Below, one piece after another: positions 23,670 through 31,440 of a stretch of DNA of 64,000 nt; the first letter of the stretch is position 1; each line of letters begins with the position of its first letter. The position numbers and the translations under genes are program-made. Source of the DNA: Segatella copri (lineage in GTDB: Bacteria > Bacteroidota > Bacteroidia > Bacteroidales > Bacteroidaceae); NCBI RefSeq assembly GCF_002224675.1, contig NZ_NMPZ01000002.1, positions 124,001-188,000 on the forward strand, read 5' to 3'. A model generated the notes under the pieces. That model was not told where the DNA came from. It saw nothing but the letters and a program-made list of their open reading frames with translations, and searched no databases.

Positions 23670-23897
23670 ATGGAAATATCGAATCGTATGTACAGCAAGA
23701 CGGAATTGGGCTTGCTCTTTTTTCCGGAAGCCACCAGCAAGGCGACAGCTCGCCGCCATCTGATGGATTGGATCAAGCGTTGCATTCCTTTATGGGATGA
23801 GTTGAAGAAGCAGGGATACCTGGTTGGCTGCCAATATTTTTCGCCCCGACAGGTAGCTGTAATCTTTGAATATCTGGGAGAGCCGGACGAATGCTGA
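23670..23897 (+). CDS. DUF4248 domain protein
   Basis: The 75-residue protein matches DUF4248: an N-terminal KTELGLLFFPEATSKATARRHLMDWI followed by a helix-turn-helix-like ending YFSPRQVAVIFEYLGEP. The family is restricted to Bacteroidota and usually lies beside HU-like, primase or initiator genes of mobile modules, as here, 53 bases after rep. A DNA-binding role is likely from the fold pattern. No partner function is known. Confidence 0.8.
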   Translation: MEISNRMYSKTELGLLFFPEATSKATARRHLMDWIKRCIPLWDELKKQGYLVGCQYFSPRQVAVIFEYLGEPDEC

Positions 23898-23972
23898 CTC
23901 CTCCCGCCAGATGGTGTCTTCTTGAAGGTACCATTCTTATCGGTTGGTATAGGAATGGGAACAGAAAGAATC

Positions 23973-24005
23973 ATCCCCCAACCTGCAAACTTCGGGCTGG
24001 GGGAT
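23973..24005 (+). terminator. Terminator after DUF4248
   Basis: ATCCCCCA (23973-23980) and TGGGGGAT (23998-24005) form a perfect 8-bp stem followed by TT, 75 bases after the DUF4248 stop. Confidence 0.6.
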
Positions 24006-24063
24006 TTGCATTATGTGATAGAAAGAGTTATGAATGTCTATCAGCCAGTTTTCCCGCTTTTTA

Positions 24064-24095
24064 TTTGGTCGTTTCAGGAAAAAAGCGTAATTTTG
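24064..24095 (+). promoter_or_regulatory. Promoter of the second Rpn-type gene
   Basis: TTTG (24064-24067), a 20-base spacer and TAATTTTG (24088-24095) match the consensus and point to a start near 24131. Confidence 0.6.
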
Positions 24096-24130
24096 CGGCG
24101 AAACTAGATGTTGAATTAAATGAATTGCGT

Positions 24131-25015
24131 ATGAAACAGGTAGAAGAAAGATACATCAGCTTGCTGACCGACTTCGGCTTCAAGCGAATATTCGGAACGG
24201 CAATGAACAAGGATTTGCTCATTTGCTTCCTCAACAGCTTGTTTAATGGCAGACAGGTTGTGAAGGATGTGTCGTATCTGAATCCGGAGCATGTGGGAGA
24301 TGTCTATACCGACCGCAAGGCCATCTTCGACGTGTATTGCGAAGGAGAAAACGGCGAGAAGTTCATCGTTGAAATGCAGAATGCCTACCAGGCTTATTTC
24401 AAGGACCGCTCCCTCTTCTACTCCACTTTCCCGATTCGCGAGCAGGCACCCAAGGGGAATGACTGGGATTTCAAGCTCAATCATGTCTATACTGTTGCGC
24501 TGCTCAACTTCAACATGAACGAGGATGCCTTCGACAAGGAGAAAATTCGCCATCATGTACAGTTGTGCGATACCGCTACCCACAAGATTTTCTACGACAA
24601 GCTGGAGTTTATCTATGTAGAGATTGCGAAATTCAATAAGACACTAGGAGAACTGGAAACGCTCTACGAAAAATGGCTCTATGCGCTGAAGAACCTCTAT
24701 AAGCTTACCCAGCGTCCGAAGGAGCTGTGCGACAAGGTATTCGACCGTCTCTTTGAGGAAGCCGAGATTGCCAAGTTCACACCTCAGGAAATGAGGGAGT
24801 ATGAAGCAAGTAAGATGGCATACCGGGATATCAAGAACTCCATTGATACGGCGAAGCAAGAAGGTCTTGCAGAGGGTATGGAATTAGGTATGGAGAAAGG
24901 TATGAACCAGAAAGCCCTGGATATTGCCAGGAATATGCTTGCTGATGGCGTTGACATCAATCTGATCATGAAGTATTCCGGTCTTACCCAGGAACAGATA
25001 GAAAAATTGAAATAA
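24131..25015 (+). CDS. PD-(D/E)XK nuclease family transposase (Rpn type)
   Basis: The 294-residue protein starts at 24131, after its promoter, with MKQVEERYISLLTDFGFKRI, the TDFGFKRIFGT form of this family. The nuclease core has AIFDVYCEGENGEKFIVEMQ, giving the Asp and the ExQ catalytic residues, and DRSLFYSTF as the family block. The C-terminus has a KQEGLAEGMELGMEKGM coiled-coil stretch and a final helical domain. An in-frame open stretch extends upstream to 23891 but overlaps DUF4248 and the terminator, so I reject it. It belongs to a different subgroup than the gene at 16427 and is followed by a strong terminator. Confidence 0.85.
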   Translation: MKQVEERYISLLTDFGFKRIFGTAMNKDLLICFLNSLFNGRQVVKDVSYLNPEHVGDVYTDRKAIFDVYCEGENGEKFIVEMQNAYQAYFKDRSLFYSTFPIREQAPKGNDWDFKLNHVYTVALLNFNMNEDAFDKEKIRHHVQLCDTATHKIFYDKLEFIYVEIAKFNKTLGELETLYEKWLYALKNLYKLTQRPKELCDKVFDRLFEEAEIAKFTPQEMREYEASKMAYRDIKNSIDTAKQEGLAEGMELGMEKGMNQKALDIARNMLADGVDINLIMKYSGLTQEQIEKLK

Positions 25016-25044
25016 GATATTATCTTAGAGGTAACAGATAAGAA

Positions 25045-25081
25045 ATCCCCCTATCCTATTTTTGCAAGCAGGATGGGGGAT
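25045..25081 (+). terminator. Terminator after the second Rpn gene
   Basis: ATCCCCCTATCCT (25045-25057) pairs with AGGATGGGGGAT (25070-25081), with one bulged base, 29 bases beyond the stop. ATTTTAG follows. Confidence 0.7.
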
Positions 25082-25094
25082 ATTTTAGTTATAA

Positions 25095-25261
25095 TTAAAC
25101 TCCGTGTTCTTTCTTGGCTTTGTACTTAATCTTATCAAAATCCTCGCCATAAACACCGATAACGGCACTCTGACTGACAAAGGCATTCGGGTCTATCTCG
25201 CTGATAAGGCGGAAATTACATAGTCTTGTACAGACTTCCACAAGGGTCGAAGAGGAGTCAT
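25095..25261 (-). pseudogene. Internally deleted copy of the yitT-like gene
   Basis: The 167 bases match the two ends of the intact gene at 30510-31403. 25095-25215 corresponds to its last 121 coding bases and 25216-25261 to its first 46, including the ATG. The middle 727 bases are gone, which shifts the frame and yields a stop after about 22 codons. The ends differ from the intact copy mostly at third codon positions, so this was probably a separate functional paralogue before the deletion. Confidence 0.8.
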
Positions 25262-25333
25262 AATTAATTTATAATTTATAATTTATTCAAGTTTCGCAAG
25301 TGAATAAATATCAACTTGCTTGTTTATAAATAT

Positions 25334-25374
25334 ACTGAACTTTCGCATGTGGTTCAAGTACGGGCTGAAGGTCC
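25334..25374. repeat. Partial MITE-like repeat (one end)
   Basis: ACTGAACTTTCGCATGTGG and the following CAAGTACGGGCTGAAGG match the first 40 bases of the element at 17551-17799. The rest is missing. It is followed by GAGGGTGTGTCATAA, also present at 30442. Confidence 0.65.
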
Positions 25375-25408
25375 ACAAGAGGGTGTGTCATAAATCAACA
25401 GCTCGCAA

Positions 25409-25459
25409 GTCCGTTAGGCGTTAGGGTCCGTTAGGCGTTAGGGTCCGTTAGGCGTTCCT
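25409..25459. repeat. Three 17-bp tandem repeats
   Basis: GTCCGTTAGGCGTTAGG occurs at 25409 and 25426. A third unit at 25443 changes at its end to TTCCT. Confidence 0.85.
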
Positions 25460-25520
25460 GCGGATTTGTAATCCGCAGACAAAAAAGGCTCGACCACTTT
25501 AAAGCGGATTTGCAATCCGC
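25458..25520. repeat. Two CGGATT...AATCCG palindromes
   Basis: CTGCGGATT/AATCCGCAG (25458-25478) and GCGGATT/AATCCGC (25504-25520) are perfect hairpins with 3-base loops. A half copy, GCGGATTGCAAATC, lies near 25573 just before the GNAT gene end. They may end transcripts from both sides. Confidence 0.7.
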
Positions 25521-25595
25521 AGCCGTAGGCTTTTCATATCTCCAAATTCGTGATGCTGCGTTCTCGCTTGAGGCGGATTGCAAATCTTTTATTTG

Positions 25596-26198
25596 TTATT
25601 TTGTGCGAAGATAAATCAAATCAAAGTACATCAGTCGTGTCTTCATCGGCTCTATCGGAGTTGTTGGCTCTAGACCTTTGTTATGCAAAAAGGTCCATTC
25701 TTCCTCATCTGACGAAAACAAGAACTTGAAACCATTTCGTTGATAATATTCAAACACTTTCGGATGGTTGACGGCATCAACAATGACATATCGGCATCCT
25801 GTTTTATTCAATGGGTCTATAAACCATGATTTGATGAAATCCAACAATTCGTCTCCCACATGATGTCCACTGAATAAATCGCTTACTGCCAACTGTCCAA
25901 CCAACACTGCTGGATACTGCGGTCTTCGCTTAGCATTCGGAATCTTTCTATTAAGCTTATTCCGAAGGTTTGAAGGAAGTGAATCTACTTTTACACTCGA
26001 ATTAGCTACTGTAAATGCGCAGACTATTTCAGAAGTATCTGGTTTAACAAAACAATATGATTTTCCAAGCAACTGATAGGTATAGTCAGCATAGTCTTGG
26101 GTGAAGAACTCTGTTATGTCCTCATCCTTACAAGTGAAGCCTTTGCATAGCTGCAAGACTTCCTCTGTCAGTTCCATAAAATCACATTGCTCTAACAT
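25596..26198 (-). CDS. GNAT-family N-acetyltransferase (toxin-like)
   Basis: The 200-residue protein shows the GNAT fold: an N-terminal strand pair, the acetyl-CoA loop near LVGQLAVSDLFSGHHVGDELLDF (Q/R-x-x-G-x-G/A type, here diverged) and the C-terminal FEYYQRNGFKFL block with its conserved Tyr. Its architecture and a 53-codon gene directly upstream, separated by one base, match the type II toxin-antitoxin GNAT toxins (TacT/AtaT-like) that acetylate aminoacyl-tRNA. Toxicity is inferred from the layout only. A metabolite acetyltransferase remains possible. Confidence 0.75.
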   Translation of the reverse strand: MLEQCDFMELTEEVLQLCKGFTCKDEDITEFFTQDYADYTYQLLGKSYCFVKPDTSEIVCAFTVANSSVKVDSLPSNLRNKLNRKIPNAKRRPQYPAVLVGQLAVSDLFSGHHVGDELLDFIKSWFIDPLNKTGCRYVIVDAVNHPKVFEYYQRNGFKFLFSSDEEEWTFLHNKGLEPTTPIEPMKTRLMYFDLIYLRTK

Positions 26199-26199
26199 T

Positions 26200-26361
26200 T
26201 TAAATGTACAGTTTTGAACGTTTTAATATAGCACGTGCCTTGGCTACTTGCTTGGAGAAGTCAATGGAGCCACGCTTTTCCAATGCCTCATCAGCTGCTT
26301 CAACGAAACGAGCTGCTGCCTCACCATGAAGGACAGGTATTGTTTTAATTTCTATTGCCAT
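26200..26361 (-). CDS. Small antitoxin-like protein paired with the GNAT gene
   Basis: A 53-codon frame starts at 26361: MAIEIKTIPVLHGEAAARF, then VEAADEALEKRGSIDFSKQV and KARAILKRS. The product is a strand followed by two charged helices. The stop TAA is one base from the GNAT ATG, so translation is probably coupled. The order small gene first, acetyltransferase second is that of GNAT toxin-antitoxin operons. It does not look like the ribbon-helix-helix DUF1778 antitoxins; no family is recognised with certainty. Confidence 0.6.
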   Translation of the reverse strand: MAIEIKTIPVLHGEAAARFVEAADEALEKRGSIDFSKQVAKARAILKRSKLYI

Positions 26362-26654
26362 AATCTTCTTGTTTTTAATGTTATGTACTTATTTAATCTG
26401 CAAAAATATGCTTTTATTTTCACTTTACCAAATTTTTTGTTAACTTTCTGTTGAATTTCTACGAAAAAATTCCAAATACCTACTTCATGCCATTTTATCG
26501 TCTCATTCTTTCCAATTCATCATCCTTTCGCATTTTGTCGTTCAACTTCTCCTGCATTCAGCAGTGTCACATACGATGCCGTTTGATGCAAACGCCTCAC
26601 GAATGGTACTCAGTTGCACATGACTATCATCAAAGGCAATGACAGTAAACGAAC
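26362..26654. other. Intergenic stretch with promoter and a coding-like remnant
   Basis: The left part holds the promoter of the GNAT pair. From about 26655 back to 26541, on the minus strand, a stopless stretch of about 38 codons reads FTVIAFDDSHVQLSTIREAF and then a stop. It has no start and directly follows the outer membrane protein stop. It may be the tail of a lost gene. Nothing else is seen. Confidence 0.35.
26401..26432 (-). promoter_or_regulatory. Promoter of the GNAT toxin-antitoxin-like pair
   Basis: On the minus strand TTTG (26429-26432), a 20-base spacer and TATTTTTG (26401-26408) fit the consensus, 40 bases before the start at 26361. Confidence 0.65.
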
Positions 26655-27248
26655 TTAGAAAGTAACACCCACACCGAAAGAGATAGAATGTCTTATAGTG
26701 TCATCGTATTCACAGTCAAGATAATTCCCCTTTTCGTCAGACTGCAAGCTCATGATTCCATCATCAAATATTTTATAGTTATACGCTATCTGAAAGTTTA
26801 GTCCGAAATGAGCGGAAAACATCTTGGTATAGCCGATACCCAAATTCATCAAGAAGCCAGAATTGTAGGTGTCTTCTGGCTTGATGCCATATCCTAAATC
26901 TGTGAAGCAATAGGCATTCTTCAAAGTCTTGATAGGCTTGTATCTCAATGTGGCAAAGATGGGCAGAGTGTTATAGTCAAACTCTGTATATCTATCCCAT
27001 CCAAAGCCGAGACCAGTTGAAAACTTATCACTTACATCATAGCGACCTGTAAAATGAATGGAATTTCCACCCATTTTATAATCACCACGTCCCCAATGTC
27101 CACTTCCATTTGTGTTTGAAGTTGAAAGTCCGAGATTATAGTGATAGTCTATGTCAAAATGAAACTTGCTTTGTGCGTAAACTTTGTTAGAGCAAAATGC
27201 TATCATCGAAATAGTAATACATACAATGCTTAAAAATCTATTCTTCAT
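26655..27248 (-). CDS. Outer membrane beta-barrel protein
   Basis: The 197-residue protein has a signal peptide (core about residues 6-20, cleavage after VYAQ). The mature part alternates short aromatic and glycine-rich strands (FHFDIDYHYNLGLS, FSTGLGFGWDRYTEF, HFGLNFQIAYNYKIF) and ends in SFGVGVTF, a typical C-terminal barrel strand. It fits an eight-stranded OmpX/OMP_b-brl type protein. It lies leftward 95 bases after the LytTR regulator gene and may be under its control. Confidence 0.75.
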   Translation of the reverse strand: MKNRFLSIVCITISMIAFCSNKVYAQSKFHFDIDYHYNLGLSTSNTNGSGHWGRGDYKMGGNSIHFTGRYDVSDKFSTGLGFGWDRYTEFDYNTLPIFATLRYKPIKTLKNAYCFTDLGYGIKPEDTYNSGFLMNLGIGYTKMFSAHFGLNFQIAYNYKIFDDGIMSLQSDEKGNYLDCEYDDTIRHSISFGVGVTF

Positions 27249-27343
27249 TATGTTTTATTCTTTGTTATCAACAGTTTTCTTTTTTGGATTAGGGAGTTTG
27301 CTAATGGATATGCAACCTCTCCTAAGCCAAGATATATCATAAT

Positions 27344-28096
27344 TCATCTATCTAACCAATTCTTCAATTGTGTAAATCTGTCTTTGCTGACCACGATTCG
27401 CAAATCAGGGAAGCCATGAAGACTAATGGTCATTTTATATTTGAAGAAATTGGCGAGTTTATCTATGCTATCAATATTCACCATATATTGTCGGTTGACT
27501 CGGAAGAACAAATCGGGATTCAGTTGCTGCTCCAAATCATTCAAAGATTGATTGATGGTTACGGAATTACCAGAACAAAGGAATGCTCTAACAACACCAT
27601 TCTCTGAGAAGAAATAGCTTATGTCCGTTGTCTTGATAAGTTTGAAGCCATCAAATATATGCACAAGGAAATGTTTTCTCCATTTCTTACCAACAGGCAT
27701 CCCCATTTTCTCCATTAGGGCTGAGTAGTCTATGCTTTGATTACACATGGCTTTAGCTTTCGCAAGAGCCTTTTCTAATTCTTCATGCAATATCGGTTTC
27801 TGAAGATAAGCGATACCGTTGCTTTTGAATGCTTCTAAAGCATACTCGCTGTAAGCCGTGGTGAAAATAACAGGTGAAGTTGGGGCTATCTCCAAGAAAG
27901 CCTCGAACACATCACCGTCACCCAATCTAATGTCCGCAAAGATAATATCCTCATCATGCGGATTTTGCAGATAGTTTATGACTGCTTTCATCGTGGTCAG
28001 TGGTCCTTGTATCTCCAGAGAGTTGTCTATGTTTTGCAAGAGGCGCTTTAGTCTTGAGAATCCACGCTCTTCATCTTCTATGATTAAAACTTTCAT
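27344..28096 (-). CDS. LytTR-family response regulator
   Basis: The 250-residue protein has an N-terminal receiver domain with phosphoacceptor Asp55 (IIFADIRLG), an acidic pair at residues 7-9 (EDE) and Lys in LQKPIL. A C-terminal LytTR DNA-binding domain covers about residues 145-245 (HIFDGFKLIKTTDISYFFSENG, FFRVNRQYMVNI). LytTR proteins bind direct repeats as dimers. It overlaps the upstream kinase gene by 4 bases, so the two form one two-component unit. Confidence 0.9.
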   Translation of the reverse strand: MKVLIIEDEERGFSRLKRLLQNIDNSLEIQGPLTTMKAVINYLQNPHDEDIIFADIRLGDGDVFEAFLEIAPTSPVIFTTAYSEYALEAFKSNGIAYLQKPILHEELEKALAKAKAMCNQSIDYSALMEKMGMPVGKKWRKHFLVHIFDGFKLIKTTDISYFFSENGVVRAFLCSGNSVTINQSLNDLEQQLNPDLFFRVNRQYMVNIDSIDKLANFFKYKMTISLHGFPDLRIVVSKDRFTQLKNWLDR

Positions 28097-29088
28097 GATT
28101 TTGATAAGATTGGAAGTTTGACTTCAAAATATTTATTATCGTTACTAACGACCAGTTCCTTTCCTAATTGACTATAGCGCAGACGCAAGTTTGACAATCC
28201 CTTTTGTGTTGTAGGTAAAGTGCTCTTTATCGGATTCACTACATTTCTAACGATAATATATTCGCCATGACAATACACTGAGATAGAAAGCGGACTTTCC
28301 TTAGTATGACAGTTATGCTTTATCGCATTCTCTACCATCATTTGTATCGCCAATGGTAAAGTCTTATTCTTGCATCTTTCCAGTTCTTCGGCAATTTCCA
28401 CATGTATGGTATGAGGAGAACTTATCTCTTGAAGCTCACAATAGTTCTTCACGAAATGAATCTCTTCATGTACAGGCACCGTCTCATCATCCAAATGTGT
28501 GACTACATATCTGTAGATTTCAGAGAATTTCAGAGTGAAACTTTCTGCCTGTACAGGATTCTCCTCAATCAAGTCTGCCAACGTGTTAATGCTGTTGAAT
28601 ATGAAATGCGGATTCATCTGCTGACGCAAGAGATTATTGGTAAGCACTACGTTTTCCTTCTCTTTTCTGATGAGGATGGAACAATAATACATGCACGCAT
28701 TCACCATGGTCAGCAATGTGGCGATTAATCCAAAAACATATAATCTGTCCCAATACACATCGTTCCCAGCATGCCAAAGATTATCAAATATGTTTTCAAA
28801 TGCAACAGCCCAAACAGAATTGGCTAGCAGCAACAATAGGATATGGGTGGCAAAGCGAGGATAGCTTATCTTGTCTCTTACAAAGATGTTACCCAAGAAA
28901 AATGAAACCCACAAAGAAAACAATGTGTAAAAGGAACAATATGCAATGTCAAAGCACAAGTCTTCAATGGTGAGACCTGTGCCTACGAATGTTTCAAAGT
29001 CCATCAATCCCCACATTATGTAGGAAAAAATACAGGTGGCGATGGATATGATGCACCAATTCTTTATAAAACTATTATATTTGCTCAT
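28093..29088 (-). CDS. LytS-like sensor histidine kinase
   Basis: The membrane kinase has four hydrophobic helices in its first 150 residues, no large extracytoplasmic domain, and the His_kinase block NPHFIFNSINTLADLI with the phosphorylated His. A degenerate HATPase domain follows (LAIQMMVENAIKHNC, GLSNLRLRYSQLG). I place the start at 29088 (MSKYNSF) because the promoter -7 element lies at 29105-29112; starts at 29097 and 29109 are in frame but at or inside the promoter. The stimulus is unknown. Confidence 0.85.
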   Translation of the reverse strand: MSKYNSFIKNWCIISIATCIFSYIMWGLMDFETFVGTGLTIEDLCFDIAYCSFYTLFSLWVSFFLGNIFVRDKISYPRFATHILLLLLANSVWAVAFENIFDNLWHAGNDVYWDRLYVFGLIATLLTMVNACMYYCSILIRKEKENVVLTNNLLRQQMNPHFIFNSINTLADLIEENPVQAESFTLKFSEIYRYVVTHLDDETVPVHEEIHFVKNYCELQEISSPHTIHVEIAEELERCKNKTLPLAIQMMVENAIKHNCHTKESPLSISVYCHGEYIIVRNVVNPIKSTLPTTQKGLSNLRLRYSQLGKELVVSNDNKYFEVKLPILSKS

Positions 29089-29104
29089 ATTACTCATTTT
29101 TGTG

Positions 29105-29135
29105 TGCAAATTTAGTGCTTTTTTACGAAATTACC
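29105..29135 (-). promoter_or_regulatory. Promoter of the two-component operon
   Basis: On the minus strand TTG (29133-29135), a 20-base spacer and TAAATTTG (29105-29112) fit the consensus. Transcription would begin near 29099. Confidence 0.6.
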
Positions 29136-29278
29136 AATAGTTAGAGCTATGAAAGACGAAAAATCGCCCATGAATCCGTTATTTTCGCCTACAAACCATG
29201 TTATTGGGTAGTAGGACAAGATTCATCTGCAATTTATAGGGACTCATATCCCAATTTCTCCGACTCATGGTGATTGGA

Positions 29279-29310
29279 CTTGCACGAACCGAAGTAACGT
29301 TATAATTTTG
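29279..29310 (+). promoter_or_regulatory. Promoter of the lipoprotein gene
   Basis: CTTG (29279-29282), a 20-base spacer and TAATTTTG (29303-29310) fit the consensus, about 40 bases before the start at 29351. Confidence 0.6.
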
Positions 29311-29350
29311 CATCCGAAAAATTTAATGTTTTATTAAAAATTGTATTTAA

Positions 29351-29998
29351 ATGAATTTAATTGTGGTAAAGAAAGTGTTGAAGAGTAAAAACTACAAGAT
29401 GCTTGTATGGGTATTCTTTATGCTAATAGTATTGGCATCTTGCTCAAAAGATGACGAGCCAGAAGAAGTTATATATCATCAGAGTTATGTTAAGGGAAAG
29501 TTGAACGACACAGAAATCTCAATGAATGATATTAACGCCTTGGTTTCTTCTACAAAATCAGATTATAATTTTATTGTCAGAGAAAATGAAGAGAAGGTCT
29601 CTATGTTTGACTGGAAGGTAAAACTTGTAGATACACCAGATTCTGTTGTTACCCTTTGCCTTCATCTTGATAATATTTCAAGGACTAATTGTATGATAGC
29701 GTCACCTAACAATGACCCTACATCTGTTCAAACAAAGGACAAATGCTATATTACCGTAGAGAATCCAAGAACAGAAAATACTGTTACTTACACTCCTACG
29801 GAGCATTCTCAGATTTCTACCGAATGGAATTATTTTACGGTTACACCAGACCCTATAACCGAGAAACATAATGGCGTGACGTGGGATTATTCAAGTCGTG
29901 TTTGGTCTGGCATTGATGGCAGACTCTATGGGACGTTCACCAATAGTTCCGAACTCAATCAGACTATAAAACTTGACATTAATTTCAAGTTATATTAA
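29351..29998 (+). CDS. Lipoprotein of unknown function
   Basis: The 215-residue protein has a basic N-terminus, a hydrophobic core and the lipobox LASC (Cys about 31), followed by the acidic KDDEPEE spacer that in Bacteroidota favours surface export. The rest is beta-rich and low in charge, with no enzymatic motif recognised. The actual start may be the later methionine in KMLVWVF. It is divergent from the two-component operon, with a strong terminator behind it. Confidence 0.65.
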   Translation: MNLIVVKKVLKSKNYKMLVWVFFMLIVLASCSKDDEPEEVIYHQSYVKGKLNDTEISMNDINALVSSTKSDYNFIVRENEEKVSMFDWKVKLVDTPDSVVTLCLHLDNISRTNCMIASPNNDPTSVQTKDKCYITVENPRTENTVTYTPTEHSQISTEWNYFTVTPDPITEKHNGVTWDYSSRVWSGIDGRLYGTFTNSSELNQTIKLDINFKLY

Positions 29999-30011
29999 AC
30001 GTCATAAAACA

Positions 30012-30047
30012 AAGATGTGCCAAGAGCTTCCAAGCTTGGCACATCTT
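30012..30047 (+). terminator. Strong terminator after the lipoprotein gene
   Basis: AAGATGTGCCAAG (30012-30024) and CTTGGCACATCTT (30035-30047) form a perfect 13-bp stem with a 10-base loop, followed by CATTGCC and TTTTTT. Confidence 0.85.
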
Positions 30048-30186
30048 CATTGCCTTTTTTCTACCCATAATATCTATACAACAGAGACCTATTCCCTATA
30101 TCGTCGTATCCACGTATAAACTTTACCTACTTCAAGGTATTGCAAATATTCGCTGAAATTCGTACCCTTGCAGCCGATTTTGATCG

Positions 30187-30406
30187 GTATAGCATTTACG
30201 GATATGACTGCATCGGATTAAGAATATGGCTGCATCGGGTTACAGATATTACTGCGTAAGCTAACGGAGACGTATCTGTAAGCTTATCGAGACGTCTGCA
30301 TCAGCTAACTGAGACGTCTGAACTCGCTTACTGAAATACTTGAATTGTCTTACTGAACTACTTGAGTTGCTCGACTGAACTACTTGAGTTGCTACCCTTC
30401 CACTGG
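30187..30406. repeat. Second array of degenerate 22-bp repeats (about ten units)
   Basis: Units start every 22 bases at 30187, 30209, 30231, 30253, 30275, 30297, 30319, 30341, 30363 and 30385. Typical forms are TGCATCAGCTAACTGAGACGTC and TGAATTGTCTTACTGAACTACT. Neighbouring units are more alike than distant ones, as expected from unequal exchange. The consensus differs from the array at 21614, though the period is the same. It fills a gap between a terminator and the yitT gene; no open frame spans it. Confidence 0.75.
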
Positions 30407-30441
30407 ACTTACTTAACCCGTACTTGCTCTTTTGGTAAAGT

Positions 30442-30473
30442 GAGGGTGTGTCATAAGTTTATGATTCACCCTC
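30442..30473. terminator. Hairpin between the repeat array and yitT
   Basis: GAGGGTG (30442-30448) and CACCCTC (30467-30473) form a stem extended by CATAA/TTATG. The left half also occurs at 25379, behind the partial MITE. Confidence 0.5.
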
Positions 30474-30495
30474 TTGACTTTTCCTGATGCACAAA

Positions 30496-30526
30496 AAAAG
30501 CACGGAATATTAAACTCCGTGCTCTT
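30496..30526 (-). terminator. Terminator overlapping the yitT stop codon
   Basis: Read on the minus strand, GCACGGA and TCCGTGC form a stem that contains the yitT stop codon, followed by a run of seven T. Confidence 0.75.
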
Positions 30527-31403
30527 TTTTGCTTTTATATTTAATCTTGTCAAAACCTTCACCATAAACACCGATAACGGCACTCTGACTGACAAAGGCA
30601 TTCGGGTCTATCTCGCTGATAAGGCGGAAAATGGCTGGAGCCTGGCGCTGCTTGGCAAGCACGAAAAGCATCTTCACATCCTGACCGGAATAGAAACCGC
30701 TGGCATTCACCACCGTTACTCCCCTATCGGCATCAGTATTGATGCGCTTGCCTATCTCCTCATACTTCTGCGAAATGATGAAGAACTGTACACTTCTACG
30801 GCGACTGTTCACCACCTGGTCGATGCAGAATGCCTGAACGCAAAGAACCACATAACCATATAACACTTTTTCCCAATCGTGAACCACCAGATAGCTGGAA
30901 CTGATGATGAAAATGTCGCATATCATAATCACTCTACCTAAGGAAATGTCGCGATACTTGTTGACAATGGCGGCAATGATATCCGTACCACCCGTACTTC
31001 CACCAACAGAGAAACCGAGTCCGATTCCGCAGCCGCAGAAAACGGCACCCAGGAAAGCAGCCCATAAAGGTTGGTTTTCCAAGAGATGAATATCGCCTAA
31101 ACGACTGGAGAAGAAGGAGGTCAAGGCGGTTACCACGATGACGGCATAAACGGTCTTGACGCAGAACTTAGCTCCCAAAATCTTGAACGCACATATTAAT
31201 AAGGTGGCGTTGGCGATGAAATACGGAATTTGCACAGGGCAACCGGTTGCCCAATAGATGATACTGGAAATACCAGGCAATCCGCTTGCCGTCACATTGG
31301 TTGGCAAGAGGAATACGTTCCATCCAATGGCGTAGGATATCATACCTATCGCAATCATTACATAGTCTTGTACAGACTTCCACAAGGGTCGAGGAGGAGT
31401 CAT
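30510..31403 (-). CDS. YitT family membrane protein (DUF2179)
   Basis: The 297-residue protein has five to six hydrophobic helices in its first 170 residues, including GVWNVFLLP-like and GFSVGGSTGGTDIIAAI blocks typical of YitT. A cytoplasmic DUF2179 domain follows (residues about 205-290, RINTDADRGVTVVNASGFYSGQ). Its transport or regulatory role is unknown. It stands alone with its own terminator. A diverged, internally deleted copy lies 5.3 kb to the left at 25095-25261, and the AT-rich flank before the ATG is shared by both. Confidence 0.85.
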   Translation of the reverse strand: MTPPRPLWKSVQDYVMIAIGMISYAIGWNVFLLPTNVTASGLPGISSIIYWATGCPVQIPYFIANATLLICAFKILGAKFCVKTVYAVIVVTALTSFFSSRLGDIHLLENQPLWAAFLGAVFCGCGIGLGFSVGGSTGGTDIIAAIVNKYRDISLGRVIMICDIFIISSSYLVVHDWEKVLYGYVVLCVQAFCIDQVVNSRRRSVQFFIISQKYEEIGKRINTDADRGVTVVNASGFYSGQDVKMLFVLAKQRQAPAIFRLISEIDPNAFVSQSAVIGVYGEGFDKIKYKSKKEHGV

Positions 31404-31440
31404 AGTTAATTAATAATTTACAATTTATATATTTTTTTTA

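Noticed and set aside
23891..24130. N-terminal extension of the second Rpn-type protein
   Set aside because: It crosses a terminator and a promoter and overlaps the end of DUF4248; the family N-terminus begins at 24131.
26451..26642. 63-codon frame on the plus strand
   Set aside because: No ribosome site, no family, cysteine- and histidine-rich random-looking composition in AT-rich intergenic DNA.
30474..30863. 129-codon frame antisense to the yitT 3' end
   Set aside because: It covers the yitT terminator and coding region; the sense frame is conserved, also in the deleted copy.
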